Assembly: GCA_011052255.1 (NCBI GenBank)
Contig: DRJJ01000258.1
Coordinates: forward strand, 1 to 13,366
DNA from: Gammaproteobacteria bacterium
GTDB lineage: Bacteria; Pseudomonadota; Gammaproteobacteria; DRJJ01
Length of the DNA: 13,366 nt
Direction: 5' to 3'
Made by a program: the position numbers and the translations under genes. This document shows, piece after piece, positions 1-5,387 of this stretch. The first letter of the stretch is position 1; every line of letters starts with the position of its first letter. The notes below the pieces were generated by a model, which searched no databases, had not been told where the DNA came from, and was given only the letters and a program-made list of their open reading frames with translations.

Positions 1-497
1 ATGCTGCCATCGCTGTTGTAATGGATGCGTTTGAGTGTGGCCTCCTGACCATCAATCAGTGCGACGACAATATCGCCATTGCGTGCCTGCTCGCGGCTTT
101 CGACGATCACCATGTCATCGGGCAGGATGCCGGCCTCAATCATCGAATCGCCCTGCACCTTTAGCACAAAGCGTCTGGGCCCCATGAAAAAGGTCGACAG
201 GTCGATTTCTTCCTGATCGGGGATGGCCTCTATCGGCATGCCGGCCGCAATGCGGCCCAGCAGGGGCAGGGTGCTGGATGTGCTGTCGGTAGCAGGGGCC
301 AGGTGGATACCGCGATGGCGGCCACGCTCGAGCACCAGCAGGCCGGCATCGGCCAGCGCCTGCACGTAACGATGGGCGACGCCGCGTGAGCGGATGCCCA
401 GCGCTGTGGCTATTTCATCCAGCAGCGGCCCGTGGCCGTGCTCGGTAATATAGTCACGAATAAAACAGAAGGCTTGTTCCTGGCGTGTAGACAGCAT
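1..497 (-). CDS. lexA: LexA-type SOS repressor, S24 autoprotease (C-terminus outside window)
   Basis: Transcriptional repressor that self-cleaves when RecA-ssDNA filaments form, derepressing DNA-repair genes. The start at 497 reads MLSTRQEQAF; 165 codons are visible of about 200 usual, and the 3' end runs off the left edge. Residues 1-65 form the winged-helix DNA-binding domain, with a recognition helix around 36-48 (RSRGVAHRYVQAL). Residues 75-165 are the S24 domain: the Ala85-Gly86 cleavage bond in GRIAAGMP, the nucleophile Ser118 in GDSMI and the general-base Lys156 in ATLKR, close to E. coli A84-G85, S119 and K156. An AGGAG ribosome site (505-509) lies 7 nt before the start. The recognition helix differs clearly from E. 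coli (RSPNAAEEHLKAL), so the operator should differ too. It could be a second LexA paralogue of the host; the window cannot tell. Family assignment is secure. Confidence 0.93.
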   Translation of the reverse strand, partial: MLSTRQEQAFCFIRDYITEHGHGPLLDEIATALGIRSRGVAHRYVQALADAGLLVLERGRHRGIHLAPATDSTSSTLPLLGRIAAGMPIEAIPDQEEIDLSTFFMGPRRFVLKVQGDSMIEAGILPDDMVIVESREQARNGDIVVALIDGQEATLKRIHYNSDGS

Positions 498-537
498 AAT
501 CTGGCTCCTGATCGTTAAAGAACAGATGAATCTTAAA

Positions 538-552
538 GTTCTCAATATATTC
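538..552 (+). promoter_or_regulatory. Putative LexA operator 2, degenerate GTTC-N7-(A)TTC, downstream of the lexA -10 box
   Basis: The plus strand reads GTTCTCAATATATTC, which is GTTC-N7-ATTC, one base away from the perfect repeat. It lies between the -10 box and the lexA start, in the opposite orientation to operator 1. The two together make the 46-bp interrupted palindrome at 535-580, with AAAGTTCTCA at one end and TGAGAACTTT at the other. A second repressor dimer could bind here over the transcription start. Confidence 0.5.
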
Positions 553-554
553 TC

Positions 555-583
555 ATCATAGAGAACATTATGAGAACTTTCAA
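555..583 (-). promoter_or_regulatory. sigma-70-type promoter of lexA
   Basis: Reading leftward, a -35 box TTGAAA (578-583) and a -10 box TATGAT (555-560) are separated by exactly 17 bp (561-577). Each box matches the sigma-70 consensus at 5 of 6 positions. The start codon lies 58 nt downstream of the -10 box. The spacer is filled by a GTTC-N7-GTTC repeat, so a bound repressor would block RNA polymerase directly. The promoter call is inferred from motif quality, spacing and position. Confidence 0.7.
563..577 (-). promoter_or_regulatory. Putative LexA operator 1, GTTC-N7-GTTC, in the lexA promoter spacer
   Basis: The minus strand reads GTTCTCATAATGTTC, an exact GTTC-N7-GTTC direct repeat lying between the -35 and -10 boxes. 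This spacing and sequence is the known LexA box of Alphaproteobacteria; the E. coli-type box is CTG-N10-CAG. Its position fits negative autoregulation of lexA. Binding by this LexA is inferred from location and motif only. Confidence 0.6.
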
Positions 584-619
584 GTTAAATACTCAGCAAT
601 GACGGAGGAATCATCTGGA

Positions 620-637
620 TTATTGCGCTGGCAATAA
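620..637. repeat. Hairpin-forming inverted repeat in lexA-glgP gap
   Basis: TTATTGC and GCAATAA form a perfect 7-bp stem around a 4-nt GCTG loop. It is not directly followed by a U-run on either strand, so it is a poor intrinsic terminator. It could be an operator or a structure in a long glgP leader. Function unknown. Confidence 0.35.
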
Positions 638-765
638 TGATAAAACGGTTTATTTTTCCTAAGGTAAGTGCTTTTGGATCTAGCCGTGCAGATCCTGACG
701 TTTGGGCTACGCTTATGGTTCTCTGAACGGGATCTATAGAGTATATTGGTAATAACGATAAACAT

Positions 766-779
766 TGTCTGATCAGACA
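766..779. promoter_or_regulatory. Perfect 14-bp palindrome upstream of glgP (possible operator)
   Basis: TGTCTGATCAGACA is a perfect dyad ending 26 bp before the glgP start codon, just upstream of the A-rich stretch TATAAAAAAAG. The symmetry and position suggest a homodimeric regulator site controlling glgP, but I do not recognise the motif as that of a specific regulator. Confidence 0.4.
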
Positions 780-805
780 TCACTATAAAAAAAGAACCTG
801 ATAAA

Positions 806-3364
806 ATGACTGGAACACGATTTAAACTGGAGGTGCAGCCGCGTATCCCGGAGCGTCTGTGGCGCCTGAGCGAGCTGGCCAATGACCTGTTCTACGGCTG
901 GGAACGCCAGGTCCGGGGCCTGTTTCATCGTATCGACCCTGGCTTGTGGACCAGCTGCGGACATAATCCGAAGGTATTTCTGCGCCGTGTAGCACAACCT
1001 TTACTGGACGAAGTCGCGGAAGACCGTTTGTTCATAGAGGAATATAATCGCGTATTGTCGGTGTATGACTCCTATAACAAAGAAGGCATGCGCTCAGACA
1101 CCAAGCAGTATCTGGATCCGAAAAAAGATCTGGTGGCCTATTTCTGTGCCGAGTTTGGTATCTATGAGAGCTTCCCGATTTACTCGGGTGGACTGGGCAT
1201 TCTGGCCGGGGATCACTGCAAGGCCGCCAGCGACCTGGGCTTGCCATTTATTGCGATTGGCCTGTTATACCGGCAGGGGTATTTTACCCAGACCATTGAT
1301 ACACACGGTAACCAGATAGCGCATTATGCGCCTATGCAATTTGATGATTTACCGGTACAACCGGCACTGGACAATGAGGGTCAGGAGCTGCATGTCATCG
1401 TCGAGATGGTCGATCGTGAGGTGATACTCAAGGTGTGGTGGGCCAAGGTTGGGCATATCATTCTCTATCTGCTGGACAGTGACTTGCCTGATAACGACGA
1501 ACAGGATCGTTTCATTACCCATCAGCTTTATGGTGGCGACAGCAGTACCCGCATACAGCAGGAGATTGTACTGGGTATCGGTGGTGTGCGTTTGTTGCAT
1601 GCGCTGAATCTAAAGCCAACGGTCTGGCATATCAATGAAGGACATGCAGCGTTCCAGATACTCGAACGCTGCCAGGGACGCGTGAGTCAGGGTATGGATT
1701 TCGCCAGTGCACTGGAACTGGTAGCAGCGGGCACCGTGTTTACCACGCATACACCGGTACCGGCCGGGCACGATATCTTTGAGCACGAGATGATCGAGCC
1801 CTATTTCAGACAATACGTCGAAAGGCTGGGTATCAATATGCAGGATTTTCTGGCACTGGGTATGGCCGGCGAACGCGACGGCGTATTCAATATGACTGCG
1901 CTGGCACTGCGTGGTTCACGTTTCCACAATGGCGTGAGCCGCATACACGGTACGGTTGCCTCGCAAATGGAAAGCTATGTCTGGCCACAAATTCCGCCCG
2001 AAGAGAACCCGATTTCCTATGTCACCAACGGTGTGCATGTGCAGACCTTCCTGGCACTGGAATGGATAAATCTGTTTGATATGCGTTTCCGTGAATGGCG
2101 GAACCAGTTGCTGAATACAAACTACTGGCAATGCCTGGATAAAATCCCGGCGCATCGGTTCTGGAGTCTGCGTCAGGAACTCAAGTCGATGATGGCAGAG
2201 GAAGTGACCAAGCGTGTGACAGTGCAACATCGTCGCAATGGTGTCAGTGAAGCCATGTTGCACAGGTTGACGGAGCAGATCAGTAAACCAGACAACGATA
2301 TACTGATACTGGGTTTTGCGCGGCGCTTTGCCACCTATAAGCGGGCAACATTGCTGTTTTCTGATAAGGAACGGCTGGCAAGATTACTAAACAATCCGGA
2401 ACGGCCGGTATTGATAATATTTGCCGGTAAGGCGCATCCGCTGGACCAGCCCGGTCAACAGTTGATAAAAACCATTTACGAATACGCACAACTACCCGAA
2501 TTTATCGGCAAGATCATTATGGTGGAAGGCTACGATATGGCGTTGGCACGTAAACTGGTCAGTGGTGTGGACGTGTGGCTGAATACCCCGGAGTATCCGA
2601 TGGAAGCCAGTGGTACATCGGGTGAAAAGGCCGGGCTTAATGGCGTTATCAATTTGAGCGTACTGGATGGCTGGTGGGGCGAAGGTTACAACGGCAAGAA
2701 TGGCTGGGCGATTGCGCCGCACGGCCCACATTTTGATGCACAGTACCGTGACCATGAAGAGGCAAATGATCTGTATGATATTCTGGAGCACCAGGTGATA
2801 CCGCTTTATTACGATCGTGGTCATCAGGGCTATTCGGAGAACTGGGTCAACCTGTCACGCGAGACCATGAAATCGACTATTCCGCGTTTTAATTCGCAGC
2901 GCATGGTGATGGATTATGTGCGTTACTTTTATACGGCGGCGCGCGACCAGCAGAAAAAGCTGACTGCCAGCAACGGTGCGCCGTCGGTAAAACTGGCTAA
3001 ATGGAAGGCACATGTACGTGAGTGCTGGTCTGCGGTCAGTGTGCAACGCGAAGATATGGCTGCGGAGCATATGCCGCATGGTGAAAAAGTCGCGATTCGT
3101 GTGGGCGCATTTCTTAATGGCCTGAGCCCGGAGGATGTCGTGGTAGAACTACTGGTTGGGACAGAAGACGAGAACCGTGAATTCAAGGTAGCTACGCATT
3201 ACCAGCTCAGGGTTGAAGCCAGAAAGGACAGCCAAAAGTCACATCATTTCAGGCTGGATTTTTTGCCGGAACTACCGGGTTTACAGTATTACAAGATACG
3301 CATGTATCCGTATCACGAATTACTAAGCCGGCGTTTTGAAACCGGCTGCATGATCTGGTTATGA
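806..3364 (+). CDS. glgP: Alpha-glucan (glycogen/maltodextrin) phosphorylase, DUF3417-containing type
   Basis: Cytosolic PLP enzyme that removes terminal glucose from alpha-1,4-glucan with phosphate, giving glucose-1-phosphate. At 852 residues it matches the long family (TIGR02094 type) that begins with a DUF3417 domain at about residues 10-110, unlike the E. coli GlgP/MalP type. The start MTGTRFKLEV is the usual N-terminus of this group; the ribosome site is weak and A-rich. Visible motifs are AEFGIYESFPIYSGGLG (115-131), NEGHAAF (277-283), RRFATYKRA near 505-513, and EASGTSGEKAGLNG from 600, where Lys608 should hold PLP. The last ~130 residues are a less conserved C-terminal part. It is transcribed alone, divergent from lexA and convergent with the glutaredoxin gene (23 nt between stops). 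It supplies the degradative arm of the cluster. Assignment is firm; preference for glycogen versus maltodextrin cannot be read from the sequence. Confidence 0.95.
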   Translation: MTGTRFKLEVQPRIPERLWRLSELANDLFYGWERQVRGLFHRIDPGLWTSCGHNPKVFLRRVAQPLLDEVAEDRLFIEEYNRVLSVYDSYNKEGMRSDTKQYLDPKKDLVAYFCAEFGIYESFPIYSGGLGILAGDHCKAASDLGLPFIAIGLLYRQGYFTQTIDTHGNQIAHYAPMQFDDLPVQPALDNEGQELHVIVEMVDREVILKVWWAKVGHIILYLLDSDLPDNDEQDRFITHQLYGGDSSTRIQQEIVLGIGGVRLLHALNLKPTVWHINEGHAAFQILERCQGRVSQGMDFASALELVAAGTVFTTHTPVPAGHDIFEHEMIEPYFRQYVERLGINMQDFLALGMAGERDGVFNMTALALRGSRFHNGVSRIHGTVASQMESYVWPQIPPEENPISYVTNGVHVQTFLALEWINLFDMRFREWRNQLLNTNYWQCLDKIPAHRFWSLRQELKSMMAEEVTKRVTVQHRRNGVSEAMLHRLTEQISKPDNDILILGFARRFATYKRATLLFSDKERLARLLNNPERPVLIIFAGKAHPLDQPGQQLIKTIYEYAQLPEFIGKIIMVEGYDMALARKLVSGVDVWLNTPEYPMEASGTSGEKAGLNGVINLSVLDGWWGEGYNGKNGWAIAPHGPHFDAQYRDHEEANDLYDILEHQVIPLYYDRGHQGYSENWVNLSRETMKSTIPRFNSQRMVMDYVRYFYTAARDQQKKLTASNGAPSVKLAKWKAHVRECWSAVSVQREDMAAEHMPHGEKVAIRVGAFLNGLSPEDVVVELLVGTEDENREFKVATHYQLRVEARKDSQKSHHFRLDFLPELPGLQYYKIRMYPYHELLSRRFETGCMIWL

Positions 3365-3387
3365 AGGGTGTCTTGGGTTCCGCCTGA

Positions 3388-3403
3388 TCAGGCAGAGGCC
3401 TGA
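3388..3403 (+). terminator. Weak terminator-like hairpin between glgP and the glutaredoxin gene
   Basis: TCAGGC-AGAG-GCCTGA forms a GC-rich 6-bp stem with a 4-nt loop 24 nt after the glgP stop, followed by CTTTC, not a real U-run. It overlaps the palindrome GCCTGATCAGGC (3382-3393), so two alternative hairpins compete. It lies in the last codons of the opposing gene. It may help end convergent transcription, but intrinsic termination is unproven. Confidence 0.25.
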
Positions 3404-3780
3404 CTTTCACGGCCCTTGCCAAAGCGATTCTCGAGGTACGCGATAATGTCGTTCGATTCATACAACCAGCGTGTTTTTTCGCCCTCATCAATGCGCAGAC
3501 ACGGAACCTTGATCTGCCCGCCACCGTTTTGCAATTCATCCCGGTAAGGTGAGCCTTTGCTGGCATCACGTAATGCTATGGTTAAATTCAGACGATGCAG
3601 GGCGCGACGGGTTTTTACGCAAAAGGGGCAGGCATAAAACTGGTAAACGGACATGAGGCTGAGTGCTTCGTTAACAGTCTGTTGCTCGGCGTCAGAGCGT
3701 TTCATTTTGGCAGGACGTGTGATGAAATCAATAAATATAATCAGCCGTCCCAGGCCTTCGCGTGTGGCTTTTACGATCAT
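3388..3780 (-). CDS. Glutaredoxin-like / GST N-terminal-domain thiol-disulfide protein
   Basis: A 130-residue thioredoxin-fold protein. Residues 43-125 look like a glutaredoxin: the redox motif CPFC at 51-54, the cis-proline loop KVPCL with Pro93, and the C-terminal helix ESNDIIAYLENRFG that resembles the glutathione-binding end of GST N-terminal domains. The first ~42 residues are an extension with a hydrophobic, possibly amphipathic stretch (LGRLIIFIDFI, 10-20) and a charged linker. This extension is familiar from gammaproteobacterial glutaredoxin-like proteins of similar length. The start at 3780 has a weak GGGG ribosome site about 7 nt upstream. It follows malQ on the same strand after 120 nt and may have its own promoter at 3817-3845. 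It likely catalyses glutathione-dependent reduction; substrate unknown and no obvious tie to glycogen. Confidence 0.8.
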   Translation of the reverse strand: MIVKATREGLGRLIIFIDFITRPAKMKRSDAEQQTVNEALSLMSVYQFYACPFCVKTRRALHRLNLTIALRDASKGSPYRDELQNGGGQIKVPCLRIDEGEKTRWLYESNDIIAYLENRFGKGRESQASA

Positions 3781-3816
3781 GGTACAACCCCGGTATAGTT
3801 AAAACTGCAGTAGGCT

Positions 3817-3845
3817 ATTCTAGGTGAAATAATGAGGTTTGGCCA
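3817..3845 (-). promoter_or_regulatory. Possible promoter of the glutaredoxin-like gene
   Basis: On the minus strand TGGCCA (3840-3845) and TAGAAT (3817-3822) are separated by 17 bp, matching the sigma-70 -35 and -10 consensus at 4 and 5 of 6 positions. It would start transcription roughly 30 nt before the ATG at 3780. Inferred from sequence only. The alternative is read-through from the glgC-GH57-malQ unit. Confidence 0.3.
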
Positions 3846-3900
3846 GCGACCAGTGCTCTAGCCATGCGGTAATTACGGGTTCAGTTTGCTTGACGAGGTG

Positions 3901-5376
3901 CTAGTTCAGGCGATTATAGAGCCTCAGCATGTGGTGCAGACGCGCCCCCAGGTCAGCAGGGAGTTGCTCCCATTTAAAGCGCCAGTTCCAGTTGCCTGCT
4001 GTAGTACCGGGGGTGTTCATGCGATTGCCGTCACCGAGGGCGAGGATGTCCTGCATCGGTAAAATGGCAATATTGGCAACAGAGGCCAGTGCGCTGCGTA
4101 TCAGCGGCCAGGGGAAGTCTTCCTGCGGGTGTCCCAGATAATCCAGCACATGTTGTCTGGCATTGTCGTCAAGGGATTCGAACCATGCCAGGCTGCTGTC
4201 GTTGTCATGTGTACCGGTATACACCACATAGTCGTTCAGGTGCTGGTGCGGCAGGTAGGGATTGCTCGGGTCGCCATCAAATGCGAACTGGATTATCTTC
4301 ATACCGGGAATATTATATTTATGGCGTAACTCGTCCACTTCAGGCGTGATGGTGCCGAGGTCTTCGGCAACCAGTGGCAGGTCGCGCAACTGTTCGGTGA
4401 GTGCCTGTAGCAGGGCATCGCCTGGCGCCTTGACCCAGTGACCGTCAATTGCGGTCTCTGCTTCTGCAGATATCTCCCAGTAGGCCTCCAGACCACGAAA
4501 GTGATCAATACGTATAAGATCAAACAGTTTCATCTGTGAATGCAGGCGCTGTTTCCACCACTTAAAGTTATCCTTTTGCATGGTGTCCCAGTTATACAGC
4601 GGGTTGCCCCACAGCTGACCGGTTTCAGAAAAATAGTCCGGAGGCACACCCGCCACCTTACTGGTCTGTCCATCGCTGTTGACGCTGAAATACTCACGAT
4701 GTGCCCAGACTTCGGCGCTGTCATGAGCGACAAAAATCGGCATGTCACCAAACAGGTAAACATTATGTTGATGCGCATAATCACGCAGTTCGTGCCACTG
4801 TTTGAAAAACACAAACTGTTCAAAGCAGATGCGTTCAATTTCGTCTGCCAGCTGGCGACGTGCGTTGGCCAGAGCGTCGGACATCCGGTCGCGAATTGGC
4901 ACCGGCCATTCCATCCAGGGGCGACGCTTGTGTTGTTCACGCAGCGCGCAATACAGGGCGTAATCACCCAGCCAGTTTTTTTCCTGTTCACAGAATTGTT
5001 TGAATTCCGTCGTGGCCGCATGGTCAGCGTGTAGCTTGAAGCCTTCGTAAGCCAGTCGCAGCCAGTTTTCACGTTTACTTTTTCTGGACAGGTTTTTATT
5101 CAGCCAGGCGCGATCTTTAAGCCAGTCCTGACTGATTAGTAGCGGGTTGCCTGCATGCACGGACAGGCATTGATAAGGCGAGCGATCATCATGTACCGCA
5201 CCCAGTGGCAGGGTTTGCCAGATAGTCATGCCGGCGGCAGACAGGAATTCGATAAAGCGGTAGGCCTGATGGCCCATGTCGCCCTGGTCATCGGTACCCG
5301 GTAGTGAGGTGATATGCAGCAGTATTCCGGCACGCCGCTGGCCAGTTATGTTGACGGGGAGGTTGTTATCAGTCAT
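3901..5376 (-). CDS. malQ: 4-alpha-glucanotransferase (amylomaltase), GH77
   Basis: Disproportionating enzyme that moves alpha-1,4-glucan segments between maltooligosaccharides and releases glucose, recycling short chains left by phosphorylase. It has 491 residues, the compact form seen in Thermus and plant enzymes, without the N-terminal extension of the ~694-residue E. coli MalQ. Family signatures: RRAGILLHITSLPG (14-27); RIDHFRG with the probable nucleophile Asp291; VAEDLGTITPEV with the acid/base Glu338; TGTHDND with the transition-state Asp391. The C-terminus WRFKWEQLPADL ends as usual for the family. It starts 11 nt after the GH57 stop, consistent with the same mRNA. After its TAG stop the frame stays open for 26 more codons to 3823 (see findings). 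Function is well supported. Confidence 0.95.
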   Translation of the reverse strand: MTDNNLPVNITGQRRAGILLHITSLPGTDDQGDMGHQAYRFIEFLSAAGMTIWQTLPLGAVHDDRSPYQCLSVHAGNPLLISQDWLKDRAWLNKNLSRKSKRENWLRLAYEGFKLHADHAATTEFKQFCEQEKNWLGDYALYCALREQHKRRPWMEWPVPIRDRMSDALANARRQLADEIERICFEQFVFFKQWHELRDYAHQHNVYLFGDMPIFVAHDSAEVWAHREYFSVNSDGQTSKVAGVPPDYFSETGQLWGNPLYNWDTMQKDNFKWWKQRLHSQMKLFDLIRIDHFRGLEAYWEISAEAETAIDGHWVKAPGDALLQALTEQLRDLPLVAEDLGTITPEVDELRHKYNIPGMKIIQFAFDGDPSNPYLPHQHLNDYVVYTGTHDNDSSLAWFESLDDNARQHVLDYLGHPQEDFPWPLIRSALASVANIAILPMQDILALGDGNRMNTPGTTAGNWNWRFKWEQLPADLGARLHHMLRLYNRLN

Positions 5377-5387
5377 GTAATAGTCCG

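Larger units (their letters stand above)
498..805. other. lexA-glgP divergent intergenic region
   Basis: This 308-bp AT-rich gap separates the divergent lexA and glgP genes. The left third holds the lexA promoter and operators. A hairpin TTATTGC-GCTG-GCAATAA lies at 620-637, a GGATCT-N8-AGATCC inverted repeat at 676-695, a short GTTCTCTGAAC palindrome at 718-728 and a perfect palindrome at 766-779. No convincing protein-coding ORF is present: the short ATG ORFs at 599-637 and 637-726 lack suitable ribosome sites. I found no well-spaced sigma-70 promoter for glgP; TATA-like hexamers at 735-740, 742-747 and 784-789 have no good -35 partner. Confidence 0.6.

Noticed and set aside
599..726. Short ORFs in the lexA-glgP gap (13 codons at 599-637, 29 codons at 637-726) and an orphan GGAGGA at 604-609
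   Set aside because: The GGAGGA lies downstream of the first ATG and has no ATG, GTG or TTG at proper spacing; the second ORF has no ribosome site and no recognisable sequence. Most likely chance.
718..728. GTTCTCTGAAC as a third LexA site controlling glgP
   Set aside because: The half-sites are inverted with a 3-bp spacer, unlike the GTTC-N7-GTTC direct repeat at lexA, and no partner half-site occurs at N7.
4540..5034. 164-codon plus-strand ORF inside malQ
   Set aside because: It is antisense to the conserved GH77 domain of malQ, has no ribosome site of note and no recognisable protein features; a shadow of real coding sequence.
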